Notes: a model not told the origin generated them from the sequence alone. Positions 6,311-13,835 are shown, numbered from the stretch's first letter. The stretch is DNA of 13,860 nucleotides from Thermoplasmata archaeon (GCA_022865445.1 JALHSX010000345.1:1-13860); one strand, 5' to 3'. Translations and numbers: made by a program.

Positions 6311-6904
6311 ATGAGCGGTTTCGTTGTCTTGGAAGGCATAGACGGGTGCGGCAAGTCCTCAGTCACGAGACTGGTCGCGAAGAGGCTCGGGACAAAGGCA
6401 GTGCTGACGAGGGAACCGACTGACTCATGGATAGGCCGAGCGGTTCGAAGAGGGGACAAACACAAGGTCAGCCCTTACACCGATGCCCTTCTATTCATGG
6501 CGGATCGCGCTCAGCACACAGAAGAGATATCGCGTCTATTGGTGAGGCGAAAAACCGTGGTCTGCGACAGGTACTATCACTCCACGGTCGCCTACCAGAC
6601 AGCCTATCTGGATGACGTCTTCGAGGGAGATGCCTTCAGATGGCTCCTTGACACGAACCTCAAGATTTCGATCCACCCCGATCTGACCGTGTTCCTCGTC
6701 ATACCGCCTGAGCTAGGGTTGAAGCGAATCAAAGGCAGATCGAAGCTCTCCCGGTTCGAGCGTCTGGCTTTCCTGAGAGAAGTGCACAAGAACTACCTCC
6801 GCCTGGCACAGCTCGATCCGACCATAGTGAAACTGGACGGGACGAAGGACCTTGAGTCAGTTGTCGGGGAAGTGCTCAAGCTCATCAAGGAGAGGAAGAT
6901 TTAA
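6311..6904 (+). CDS. tmk: Thymidylate kinase (dTMP kinase)
   Basis: A 197-residue cytoplasmic P-loop kinase that phosphorylates dTMP to dTDP for DNA synthesis. The phosphate-binding loop is GIDGCGKSS (residues 9-17), TREPTDSWIGRAVRRG follows as the dTMP-binding EP loop, LLFMADRAQH is the usual helix, and the DRY motif is at Asp86-Tyr88 in CDRYYHSTVAYQ. The C-terminal LID-like region reads KGRSKLSRFERLAFLREVHK, as in family members. Length is normal. The ATG at 6311 starts MSGFVVLEGIDG, the expected N-terminal strand. The TAA stop at 6902-6904 lies within a TATA-like element that probably serves coaBC. It is the only gene in the window with a TAA stop. Confidence 0.92.
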   Translation: MSGFVVLEGIDGCGKSSVTRLVAKRLGTKAVLTREPTDSWIGRAVRRGDKHKVSPYTDALLFMADRAQHTEEISRLLVRRKTVVCDRYYHSTVAYQTAYLDDVFEGDAFRWLLDTNLKISIHPDLTVFLVIPPELGLKRIKGRSKLSRFERLAFLREVHKNYLRLAQLDPTIVKLDGTKDLESVVGEVLKLIKERKI

Positions 6905-6906
6905 GG
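6898..6906 (+). promoter_or_regulatory. TATA-like box of coaBC overlapping the tmk stop
   Basis: GATTTAAGG, centred about 30 bases before the ATG at 6933, with the tmk stop codon TAA inside it. It would give coaBC-pok their own near-leaderless transcript, independent of tmk. Confidence 0.45.
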
Positions 6907-6932
6907 GGTCGGGCAGACTCACAAGTGGTGTT

Positions 6933-8123
6933 ATGCATCCAGCAGATCATCTCAGAGGCTCCAGAAGCGACAAACTGAAAGGGCGGAAGATCGTCCTGGG
7001 CGTGACTGGCAGCATAGCCGCTGTCGAGACCGTGAAGCTGTGCAGGGAGCTCATCAGGAATGGCGCAGAGGTCCATGTCGTGATGTCAAAGGATGCTCAG
7101 ATGATCGTGCATCCATGGGCACTCGAATTCGCATCAGGCAGAGAAGTCATCACCTGCATCGACGGAGGGGTCCAGCACGTGTCACTCTGCGGAGATGTCC
7201 CGGACAAGGCAGACCTTCTGCTGATCGCGCCCGCGACAGCGAACACCATATCCAAGATGGCCTGCGGGATTGACGATACTTCAGTGACTACGATGGCGAC
7301 AACCGCGATCGGAACAGGGATACCAGTCATCGTGGTCCCAGCGATGCACTACTCGATGATCACCCACAAGATCGTGCTCGAGAACATCAAGAAGCTGGAG
7401 AAGCTCGGGGTGGGATTCCTCAGCCCCAAGGTAGAGGAGTCGAAGGCAAAAATGCCCTCGATCGACTACATCGTCTCCATGGTCATCGCAGCAATTGGCA
7501 AGCGGGATTTGCTCGGACGCAAAGTCCTGGTCATTGCAGGATCGACCGAAGAACCAATCGACGACATCAGAGTCGTGACCAATAGAAGCTCCGGCGAGAC
7601 CGGGGTCGAACTGGCCAGAGCCGCGCACGAGAGGGGCGCGACCGTCGAGCTTTGGATGGGCAGAGCGGAAGCCGACCTGCCAGAGCACATCAGCCACAAG
7701 AGGTTCTCTTCATTCAATGACCTGTCAAGAATGGTCAGAGGTAAGAGGTTTGACATTGTCTTCTTCCCAGCGGCTGTTTCGGACTACTCACCCAGGAAGG
7801 TCGAGGGGAAGATACCATCCGACAAAGCGAAGATCAGCCTCGAATTGAGAAGGAATCCGAAACTCATCGACCATCTGAAGGCAAGGCTGGTTGTGGGGTT
7901 CAAGGCTCAGGCGAGAATAAGCGACGAGGAGCTGGTCAAAGAATCATTGATGCTGATCAAGCGGACGAGGTGTGCGCTGGTCGTTGCCAACAAGATAGAA
8001 CATGTGAAGCCAGGGAAGACGCGAGTCGTCCTGGTCGAAAGGAACGGGGACGCTGAAGACCTCGAAGGCACGAAACACCAGGTCGCCGACAAGATCCTGG
8101 ACAGGGTCGTAAGGATGATGTGA
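6933..8123 (+). CDS. coaBC: Bifunctional phosphopantothenoylcysteine decarboxylase / phosphopantothenate-cysteine ligase
   Basis: A 396-residue fused enzyme making 4'-phosphopantetheine from 4'-phosphopantothenate and cysteine, using CTP or a related nucleotide in the ligase step. The N-terminal flavoprotein (CoaC) half shows GVTGSIAA (23-30), the likely catalytic His82 in QHVSL, LLLIAPATANTISKMACGI and PAMH (136-139), in place of the bacterial PxMN. The C-terminal CoaB half shows IAGSTEEPIDDIR, NRSSG (217-221), AAVSDY (280-285) and VVGFKAQA. The frame is open upstream into tmk, but ATG 6933 is preferred: it follows the TATA box and leaves a short lead-in before the first strand. The gene ends in TGATG, which overlaps the start of pantoate kinase. 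Both are coenzyme A pathway enzymes. Confidence 0.92.
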   Translation: MHPADHLRGSRSDKLKGRKIVLGVTGSIAAVETVKLCRELIRNGAEVHVVMSKDAQMIVHPWALEFASGREVITCIDGGVQHVSLCGDVPDKADLLLIAPATANTISKMACGIDDTSVTTMATTAIGTGIPVIVVPAMHYSMITHKIVLENIKKLEKLGVGFLSPKVEESKAKMPSIDYIVSMVIAAIGKRDLLGRKVLVIAGSTEEPIDDIRVVTNRSSGETGVELARAAHERGATVELWMGRAEADLPEHISHKRFSSFNDLSRMVRGKRFDIVFFPAAVSDYSPRKVEGKIPSDKAKISLELRRNPKLIDHLKARLVVGFKAQARISDEELVKESLMLIKRTRCALVVANKIEHVKPGKTRVVLVERNGDAEDLEGTKHQVADKILDRVVRMM

Positions 8124-8983
8124 TGAACGCAAAGGCGTTCTGTCCAGGCCATGTCACTGGGTTTTTTCAGATATGCGAGACCAAGAACATTCTCTCGACA
8201 GGATCCAGAGGGGCGGGCCTCTGCCTGACGCGCGGCGCAGTATCGTCCGTCAGTGTCGAAGAGGCTCAGAGGCAGAGTGTCTTGACCTACCTGGATGGGA
8301 AGATGACTACGGCCGAGGTCACTAGGGCCGCTATCAGGCGCATGATAGGCAGCGAGAAGGTGAAAGTCACGGTCGAGACCGCCCTCCAGCTTCCTCAGAG
8401 CCAGGGATTTGGAATGAGCGCCGCGGGTGCACTGTCTGCCTCGATCGCGCTGGCCGATCTGCTCGGAAGGACCAGACATGAGGCCTTTGAGGCTGCACAT
8501 GTCGCAGAGGTTCAGTGCCGATCGGGATTGGGGGACGTTTCTGCGATCTGGAGAGGCGGGATCACTATCAGGAAGAAGGCTGGCCTTCCGCCGATTGGAG
8601 AGGTTCTGCGCATCAAGGGAACGCCTGAGGTGACGCTCGCGGTGATCGGAAAAAGGCTGCTGACGAAGAAGGTGCTCGCTGATCCCACAAAACGAAAGGC
8701 GATAAACAGCGGTGGTTCGAGGAAGGTCGACGAACTCCTCCAGGAGCCGACCCTCGAGAAGTTCATGGAACTGTCAGCATCGTTCGCATTACAGTCTGGC
8801 ATGGCGTCCAGAAAGATCATCGAGGCAATGAACGCGGCATCGAAGCTGGGAATGGCGAGCATGGCCATGCTGGGGAATTCCGTGTTCGCCATAGGTGATT
8901 CTGCAGGCCAGGCAAAGGTACTGAATGAATACGGAGAGGTCTGGACTTGCAGAGTCAGCACCGAGGGACCCAGGGTAATCTAG
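8123..8983 (+). CDS. pok: Pantoate kinase (archaeal GHMP-family)
   Basis: A 286-residue GHMP-fold kinase. In the archaeal coenzyme A route it phosphorylates pantoate to 4-phosphopantoate, which phosphopantothenate synthetase then joins to beta-alanine. Evidence: KAFCPGHVTGFFQICET near the N-terminus, the GHMP ATP-binding motif PQSQGFGMSAAG (91-102), EAAHVAEVQCRSGLGDVSA (the usual HxAExxxxxGLGDV pattern) and GGITIRKKAGLPP. Length matches the family. ATG 8123 shares bases with the coaBC stop (TGATG), with AAGGATG just upstream; GTG 8120 is possible but less likely. The partner phosphopantothenate synthetase is not in the window; the next gene downstream is an unrelated membrane protein. Stop codon is TAG. 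Confidence 0.9.
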   Translation: MNAKAFCPGHVTGFFQICETKNILSTGSRGAGLCLTRGAVSSVSVEEAQRQSVLTYLDGKMTTAEVTRAAIRRMIGSEKVKVTVETALQLPQSQGFGMSAAGALSASIALADLLGRTRHEAFEAAHVAEVQCRSGLGDVSAIWRGGITIRKKAGLPPIGEVLRIKGTPEVTLAVIGKRLLTKKVLADPTKRKAINSGGSRKVDELLQEPTLEKFMELSASFALQSGMASRKIIEAMNAASKLGMASMAMLGNSVFAIGDSAGQAKVLNEYGEVWTCRVSTEGPRVI

Positions 8984-9005
8984 GAAACAAAAATCCGCAA
9001 AGTGT

Positions 9006-9013
9006 CATATATT
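9006..9013 (+). promoter_or_regulatory. TATA box of the small membrane protein gene
   Basis: CATATATT, centred about 43 bases before the ATG at 9053. The start site would fall near 9036, leaving a leader of about 17 nt that carries GAGGGTGGAT. Confidence 0.5.
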
Positions 9014-9040
9014 CCTGAAGTGCTTTGCCGACTGACGACC

Positions 9041-9050
9041 GAGGGTGGAT
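9041..9050 (+). promoter_or_regulatory. Shine-Dalgarno site deciding the membrane protein start
   Basis: GAGGGTGGAT lies just before ATG 9053 and resembles GGAGGTGAT. The open frame extends back to GTG 9002, but that region contains the TATA box, so 9053 is the better start. Confidence 0.55.
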
Positions 9051-9052
9051 CT

Positions 9053-9499
9053 ATGGAGGAATCGTCGGAGTCGGGCAATTGGGATGCAAGAGCGGACGGC
9101 ATGAGTCAACTAAGGGAATTGAACGCCATGGAGCGCAGCCAGGACTCCAACTACTGGATATCCAGCGCGATCTTGATCGTCGCGAACGCAGTCCTTGTGG
9201 CCGAGTTCTTCAGGCAGGAAGAGCACTACCTTGCGCGGCTGGCGATATCCATAGTGGGTCTGATGATCGCAGCGGTCATGGTGTTGTTGGTCACTCGGGC
9301 TAGACAGTACAAGAAGAGATGGCTCGACAAAGCGAAGGCTCTCGAGAAGGAACTGTGCGTTCCATCGAAATACGCCGTTTGGGAGGACAAAGGACTTCCA
9401 GGCTTCGCCGCATCACTTGCATTGATGTTGGCAATGTATGGGCTCGTGGTCATGTGGGCTTCCTACGCCGCGTTCGCGGCTTGGAGCCTGGTGCTCTAG
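9053..9499 (+). CDS. Small membrane protein of unknown function
   Basis: A 148-residue protein whose family I do not recognise. The first 40 or so residues are acidic and polar (MEESSESGNWDARADGMSQL). Hydrophobic segments follow: YWISSAILIVANAVLVAEFF, then ARLAISIVGLMIAAVMVLLV, and near the C-terminus one long or two short spans covering FAASLALMLAMYGLVVMW and ASYAAFAAWSLVL. A basic, cytoplasmic-looking loop (TRARQYKKRWLDKAKALEKE) separates the second and third segments. There is no signal peptide or catalytic motif. The ATG at 9053 is supported by the TATA box and Shine-Dalgarno site. It follows pok by 69 bases with its own promoter and converges on the DUF357 gene. The N-terminal WDARADGMSQLRELNAMERS followed by membrane helices suggests a soluble head with a membrane anchor. 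Stop codon is TAG. Confidence 0.72.
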   Translation: MEESSESGNWDARADGMSQLRELNAMERSQDSNYWISSAILIVANAVLVAEFFRQEEHYLARLAISIVGLMIAAVMVLLVTRARQYKKRWLDKAKALEKELCVPSKYAVWEDKGLPGFAASLALMLAMYGLVVMWASYAAFAAWSLVL

Positions 9500-9517
9500 G
9501 ACCTCTCAGGCGCCTGC

Positions 9518-9820
9518 TCATTCATAAAGCGTGAAGAGTCTATCGTCGCCGCCAACGTCAACAAGGCCAAGCCTAGCTCCGCTGTCCAGCCATCCGTGTG
9601 CATAGTTGATGCATGCGAAGGCGTTTACAAGATCACCCTTGGCAGTGAAATCCTTGGCGTCCTCGAAGTACGCCCTGGCCATCTTCATGAAATCATCGGC
9701 CAGTTTCCTGTTGAAGGACTTTTCCGGAGCGGCTATCTTGGCCTTGTCGAGTGCATCTGAGGTCAACTGGATGTAGCGCTCAACCCGCTCTTCAGATATC
9801 ATTACACCTTTTGCGGACAT
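9518..9820 (-). CDS. DUF357 protein
   Basis: A 100-residue, probably all-helical protein with the DUF357 pattern found in archaea: RVERYIQLTSDALDKAKIA, then KLADDFMKMARAYFEDAKDF and the highly typical VNAFACINYAHGWLDSGARL, ending with LFTLYE. Function is not established. The open frame runs much further upstream inside the herA-like gene, but that part is Arg/His-rich shadow sequence. The ATG at 9820 lies 5 bases after the stop of the upstream herA-like gene, with GGTAGGAA before it; ATG 9802 (MISEERVERY) is an alternative. It is almost certainly co-transcribed with herA, so a link to that ATPase is suggested by position only. Confidence 0.85.
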   Translation of the reverse strand: MSAKGVMISEERVERYIQLTSDALDKAKIAAPEKSFNRKLADDFMKMARAYFEDAKDFTAKGDLVNAFACINYAHGWLDSGARLGLVDVGGDDRLFTLYE

Positions 9821-9825
9821 CGTTC

Positions 9826-11415
9826 CTACCCTTTCGAAGGGATGACCTCGACGCTCTCTCCGCCGTGCCTCGACTCCCTCGGCCTGATCTCGACCAGCAG
9901 CGGCATAGAAACGCCTCCTCCGGTGATGATCGCACTTCCGATTGGGAGCCTCTGGATCTCGTCTTCCATGCCCACAGTGAGACCCTCTATCGAGGCGGAT
10001 ATCGCGGTCAGATCGTTCGGGTTCGTCACCTTCAGGATGATCTGTGTGTTGCACTGGCTAAGGACGTTCTTGTCGATCTTGGCCGCCCTTTGGGTGATGA
10101 CCATGAGACCCAGACCGAACTTCCTCCCTTCGGACGCGATCGTCCTGAATATCTTGGAGCAGGCGACCTGCCCCTGTTGCGGACAGAAGTTGTGTGCCTC
10201 CTCCACCACGAGCATCATGGGAGGTATCTTGTCCACCTTCCTGAGCTCGAACAGGGCGTTGCCGATCCTGTTGATTATGAGTTGCTGGATATCAGGCGGT
10301 GTGCCACGGAGATTGATTATCGTGCACTTGCCTTTCTGCAGAAGTTCATCGATCTTCGTGCCCTCTTCAGCGAAGATATCTATCTCGTTCAGGTACTCGA
10401 GCTCGCTGACCAAGACGCCGCTGGATGCTTCTCCGCTCTGCTCGAGAACCGTGACTATGTCGTTTATCGTGTAGCTGCCCTTGGTCTCCTTCAGGATGTC
10501 GATGGTCTTTCGCAGCATCGTCAGGAAATTCCGCAGATTCTTTATGTTCGTGAGCCCCAGGATCTCCCTTGCGTCAAGGTTGTGGAGAGTGAACTTGAGT
10601 GGCTTCGCGCCCTTGTTTAAGGCTGGAGCGGTCGCGTACTCAAGTATTCTGTCATCATAACCCTTCGGCGTCACGCCGAAGTCCCGTGTTGTCTTCTTGA
10701 CGACCCCCTTGTGCTTCATGCTGGAGTACTCGCCATGCGGGTCAACTACGCACACGGTCACGTTGTGCTTCATCAGTTCTTCGATTATCGCGCCAGAACA
10801 GTATGATTTGCCGCCCCCGGTCTTGCTCAGGATGCACACGTGCTTCTGAACCATCACATTGATGTCGAGCTCGATGCGGACGTTGTGGCCTGAGAGGAGG
10901 CCGATGTACGCCCCGGCCTCGTTGTTCTCCTTTATGCCTATGATGCTCTTGATGAGCTCTTCCTTCGCTCTATACACGATGGAGCCCGCCTTCAAAGGCG
11001 TCCGGGGAACCTGCAAGAGATTCCTGTCGTCTCTGTAGCCTATCACCGAAATCGCAGCTGCCTGCTTCTCCTCTATCACGACTGGGGTGCCATCCTTCAT
11101 TCCCACCGCACCGTCTATGGTCAGGTTGGTCTTGTTCTCGACCTCGGACACCTGCCCAAGGACCCAGCCGTCGAGATCGTGCTTGACTTGGACGTACTCC
11201 ATCTTCTCCAGAGGGTTCGTCACACCGCAGTTGAAGTTCAGGGTTCCGACATTCCCGTAGACTATCGCCACGGGTTCGAGCCCGTCCGGTCGTTTCCTCA
11301 GAATCAGACCTCGGCGCTTCGCCTCTGGAGAGCCGCGAACTCCTGCTGGAGCAGGGGTCCCTGATGGCACCTGCTGAGAGGGGTAGGACTGGCCAATACT
11401 CTCGTTCAACTGCAT
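9826..11415 (-). CDS. herA: HerA-type DNA-translocating ATPase (DUF87 family)
   Basis: A 529-residue FtsK/HerA-superfamily ATPase. HerA typically forms a hexameric ring that pumps DNA and works with the NurA nuclease in end resection. An N-terminal HAS-barrel-like domain (about 36-170) starts at GLILRKRPDGLEPVAIVYG. The Walker A motif is SKTGGGKS (197-204, Lys203), followed by VCVVDPHGEY. The Walker B is MMLVVEEAHNFCP (Glu405, Glu406). RTIASEGRKFGLGLMVITQR and LSQCNTQIILKVTNPNDLTA are typical of this family. The first 35 residues are rich in Pro, Ser and Gly and look like a disordered extension. ATG 11415 is preceded by GGATGGG and an AT-rich promoter region shared with the divergent prs gene. 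NurA is not adjacent; DUF357 follows instead. Assignment to HerA proper rather than a related DUF87 ATPase is likely but not certain. Stop codon is TAG. Confidence 0.85.
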   Translation of the reverse strand: MQLNESIGQSYPSQQVPSGTPAPAGVRGSPEAKRRGLILRKRPDGLEPVAIVYGNVGTLNFNCGVTNPLEKMEYVQVKHDLDGWVLGQVSEVENKTNLTIDGAVGMKDGTPVVIEEKQAAAISVIGYRDDRNLLQVPRTPLKAGSIVYRAKEELIKSIIGIKENNEAGAYIGLLSGHNVRIELDINVMVQKHVCILSKTGGGKSYCSGAIIEELMKHNVTVCVVDPHGEYSSMKHKGVVKKTTRDFGVTPKGYDDRILEYATAPALNKGAKPLKFTLHNLDAREILGLTNIKNLRNFLTMLRKTIDILKETKGSYTINDIVTVLEQSGEASSGVLVSELEYLNEIDIFAEEGTKIDELLQKGKCTIINLRGTPPDIQQLIINRIGNALFELRKVDKIPPMMLVVEEAHNFCPQQGQVACSKIFRTIASEGRKFGLGLMVITQRAAKIDKNVLSQCNTQIILKVTNPNDLTAISASIEGLTVGMEDEIQRLPIGSAIITGGGVSMPLLVEIRPRESRHGGESVEVIPSKG

Positions 11416-11444
11416 CCCATCCGACTATCCAATATAACACACTT

Positions 11445-11456
11445 GATTATATTAAT
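11445..11456 (-). promoter_or_regulatory. Candidate TATA box of the herA-DUF357 operon
   Basis: The reverse strand reads ATTAATATAATC, centred about 35 bases before ATG 11415, predicting a leader of about 9-10 nt. A second AT-rich stretch (GTTATATTGG, about 11429-11438) is too close to the ATG to serve it. Confidence 0.45.
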
Positions 11457-11484
11457 GCTTTCGCCAGGAGAGAAACCTCCGCTC

Positions 11485-11494
11485 AAGTTATAAG
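11485..11494 (+). promoter_or_regulatory. TATA box of prs
   Basis: AAGTTATAAG, centred about 36 bases before the ATG at 11526, in the 110-base divergent gap with herA. The predicted leader is about 10 nt and includes CAGGATATC. Confidence 0.5.
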
Positions 11495-11525
11495 AGAAGG
11501 GACTACATTCCCCGCTCAGGATATC

Positions 11526-12380
11526 ATGTTCGTGGTCGGGGGGTCGGCGTCTCAGCTCCTTTCCAAGGAGCTTGCGAAGAGTCTCAAGGCGAAGCTGGCA
11601 AAGGTGGAGACCAGGCGTTTTCCGGATGACGAATGCTATGTCAGAATCGACGATGACCTAGATGATCAAGAGGTGTTTCTGGTGCAGACCTCCTGGCCTG
11701 ACAAGAATATCGTGGAGTTGTTCCTGCTTCAAGATGCGATCAGGGAATTCGATGTCGATTCGCTCACGACCGTGGTTCCTTATTTCGGATACGCTCGCCA
11801 GGACAAGCAGTTCAAACCTGGGGAACCGATAAGCGCGCGCATGCTCGCGCGATTGATGCAATTGAATACGGACGCGTTCATGACGGTCGATGTCCATGCC
11901 CCGACTGTCATCGACTGGTTCGGCAACATCTCCGCCAAAAACGTCGCGGCATATCCCGAGATCGGCAAATATCTCAAGGGGAAGGGAATCGAACTCATTC
12001 TGTCGCCCGATGAGGGAAGAGCGGACAACGCCAAGAGAGTGGCGGATGTCGTGAACTGCGAAGCAGACTTCCTCGTCAAGGAGCGTCTCGATGGGGAGAA
12101 CGTCAGGATCACCCCGAAGAGACTAGACGTCAAAGGCAAGAAGGTCGCCATCGTGGACGACATAATATCCACCGGCGGAACAATAATCAAGGCCGCGGAG
12201 CAGTTGCGTAAGCAGAATGCGGCGAAGATCTACGCCGTGTGCACTCATGGAGTATTCTCTGGCGACGCGATTCCCAAGCTAGAGGCCGTATGCGATGACA
12301 TATGCACGACGGACACGATTGAGAACCCGAAGTCTTGCATCAGCGTGGCCCCCCAGATAGCTAGGACGGCGAAGGACTGA
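11526..12380 (+). CDS. prs: Ribose-phosphate pyrophosphokinase (PRPP synthetase)
   Basis: A 284-residue cytoplasmic enzyme that transfers pyrophosphate from ATP to ribose 5-phosphate, making PRPP for purine, pyrimidine, histidine and tryptophan synthesis. The ordered signatures are VETRRFPDDECYVRI near residues 28-42, VPYFGYARQDKQFKPGEPIS (Arg91 region, ATP-binding flexible loop), FMTVDVHAPTVIDWF and the PRPP-binding loop VAIVDDIISTGGTI (about 207-220). Length is that of the shorter archaeal type. The open frame extends upstream, but ATG 11526 gives the family's usual N-terminus (MFVVGGSASQLLSKELA) and follows the TATA box. It is divergent from herA and in the same direction as proS, 52 bases upstream of it, which has its own promoter-like element. 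Confidence 0.93.
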   Translation: MFVVGGSASQLLSKELAKSLKAKLAKVETRRFPDDECYVRIDDDLDDQEVFLVQTSWPDKNIVELFLLQDAIREFDVDSLTTVVPYFGYARQDKQFKPGEPISARMLARLMQLNTDAFMTVDVHAPTVIDWFGNISAKNVAAYPEIGKYLKGKGIELILSPDEGRADNAKRVADVVNCEADFLVKERLDGENVRITPKRLDVKGKKVAIVDDIISTGGTIIKAAEQLRKQNAAKIYAVCTHGVFSGDAIPKLEAVCDDICTTDTIENPKSCISVAPQIARTAKD

Positions 12381-12399
12381 TTCTAGGACCACCAAAAGC

Positions 12400-12407
12400 T
12401 ACATAAG
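12400..12407 (+). promoter_or_regulatory. TATA box of proS
   Basis: TACATAAG, preceded by the BRE-like CCAAAAG, centred about 29 bases before the ATG at 12433. No Shine-Dalgarno motif precedes that ATG, so a leaderless or nearly leaderless transcript is likely. Confidence 0.5.
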
Positions 12408-12432
12408 TCTCTCTCTGTTTCCAGACCACGTC

Positions 12433-13830
12433 ATGAAGAAGGCAGAGGACTTCAGCGAGTGGTACAACGAGATAGTCGAGAAGGCGAACCTGACTGACAA
12501 GCGCTACCCGATAAAGGGGATGAACGTCTGGACGCCTTATGGCTGGAAAATCATGCAGGCGATCGACTCCCACATTAGACAGGAGTTCGACGCCACGAAC
12601 CACCAGGAAGTCTGCTTTCCGTTGCTCATCCCAGAGGACCAGTTCGCCAAGGAGAAGGCGCACATCAAAGGCTTCGATTCGGAGGTGTTCTGGGTCACGC
12701 ATGCCGGCTTGAATCCGTTGGACGTCAAGCTGTTGCTCAGACCTACAAGCGAGACCGCCATGTATCCGATCTTCGCGCTTTGGGTCAGGTCTCACGCCGA
12801 CTTGCCGCTGAAGACCTATCAGATCGTGAACACTTTCAGATACGAGACGAAGCAGACGCGAGCGTTCATCAGGGTCAGAGAGATCCACTTCTTCGAATCC
12901 CACACCTGCCATGCTGATTTCGAGGATGCGGAGAAACAGGTGAGAGAGGATTTCGACATTCTATCCATTCTCGCAAAGAAGTGGTGTCTGCCGTACAAGC
13001 TGCTGAAGAGGACCGACTGGGACAAGTTCCCAGGCGCGCACTACACCGTCGGGATCGACACTCTTCTCCCATCCGGACGAAGCCTGCAGCTCGGCTCCAT
13101 ACACCAGTACATGGAGAACTTCTCGAGGCCCTACGACATCAAGTACGAAGACGAGAAGGGTGAGCACAGATACGTCCACCAGACAACCTTCGGCATGAGC
13201 GAGAGACTAGTGGGGGCTGTCGTTGCGGTCCACGGAGATGACAAGGGCCTCGTTCTACCACCGGATGTCGCGACGAACCAGGCTGTGATCGTACCAGTCC
13301 TGGCAAAGGGCGAGACTGAGAAGGTATCCAAGGCAGCAAGAGACCTCTACGATGAGCTCAAGTCAAGTGGCATAAGGGTGCACCTCGATGAAAGGGATGT
13401 CAGACCCGGAGTCAAGTACTACGATTGGGAACTCAAGGGCGTCCCGCTAAGGCTTGAGCTCGGTAAGAGAGATATCGAGAAGGATAAAGTCACATTTGTC
13501 AGGAGAGACACGGGCGACAAGTCACTCAGAGATCGAAAGCATGTTGTCAAGGAAGTCAAGGACACGCTCGCTCTGATAGCCAACGAGATGCTCGCCAGAG
13601 CCTCGAAGGAAATGACGGCCAACACTCTGACAGTTGACTCGCTGGCCAACCTACCAGAGAAGATGATTCGAACAGGCTGGTGCGGTGAGGAAAGCTGCGG
13701 ACACGAGATTGAGACAAAGTCCGATAGGAACATCATCGGCACGCCGGTCGACGGCGAGCATTTCTCTGGCAATTGCGTGGTTTGCGGCAAACCAACGAAG
13801 ACTCCGATCTACCTTGCCAGGGCTATGTAG
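12433..13830 (+). CDS. proS: Prolyl-tRNA synthetase (archaeal/eukaryal type)
   Basis: A 465-residue class II aminoacyl-tRNA synthetase charging tRNA-Pro with proline. Catalytic signatures are YPIKGMNVWTPYGW (motif 1 region), RPTSETAMYP (from Arg103), FRYETKQTRAFIRVREIHFF (motif 2, Arg136) and GMSERLVGAVVAVHGDDKGL (motif 3 region, HGDDKG from His267). The anticodon-binding domain follows (VIVPVLAKGE, VHLDERDVRPGVKYYDWELK). A C-terminal zinc-binding domain has four cysteines: Cys417, Cys422, Cys448 and Cys451. The absence of a bacterial-type editing insertion and the presence of this C-terminal domain place it in the archaeal/eukaryal type. The last residues are YLARAM, whereas this type normally ends in a conserved Tyr. 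Stop codon is TAG. Start ATG 12433 is supported by the TATA spacing. Confidence 0.95.
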   Translation: MKKAEDFSEWYNEIVEKANLTDKRYPIKGMNVWTPYGWKIMQAIDSHIRQEFDATNHQEVCFPLLIPEDQFAKEKAHIKGFDSEVFWVTHAGLNPLDVKLLLRPTSETAMYPIFALWVRSHADLPLKTYQIVNTFRYETKQTRAFIRVREIHFFESHTCHADFEDAEKQVREDFDILSILAKKWCLPYKLLKRTDWDKFPGAHYTVGIDTLLPSGRSLQLGSIHQYMENFSRPYDIKYEDEKGEHRYVHQTTFGMSERLVGAVVAVHGDDKGLVLPPDVATNQAVIVPVLAKGETEKVSKAARDLYDELKSSGIRVHLDERDVRPGVKYYDWELKGVPLRLELGKRDIEKDKVTFVRRDTGDKSLRDRKHVVKEVKDTLALIANEMLARASKEMTANTLTVDSLANLPEKMIRTGWCGEESCGHEIETKSDRNIIGTPVDGEHFSGNCVVCGKPTKTPIYLARAM

Positions 13831-13835
13831 TGGAC

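Noticed and set aside
9821..10054. Upstream extension of the DUF357 frame to codon 1 at 10054
   Set aside because: The added 78 residues are Arg/Asp/His-rich shadow of herA. The domain begins after ATG 9820, which directly follows the herA stop.
9751..10620. Plus-strand open frame of 289 codons opposite herA
   Set aside because: It is antisense to the conserved herA sequence, including its C-terminal motifs, and rich in Arg, His and Leu as expected of a shadow frame in GC-rich DNA.
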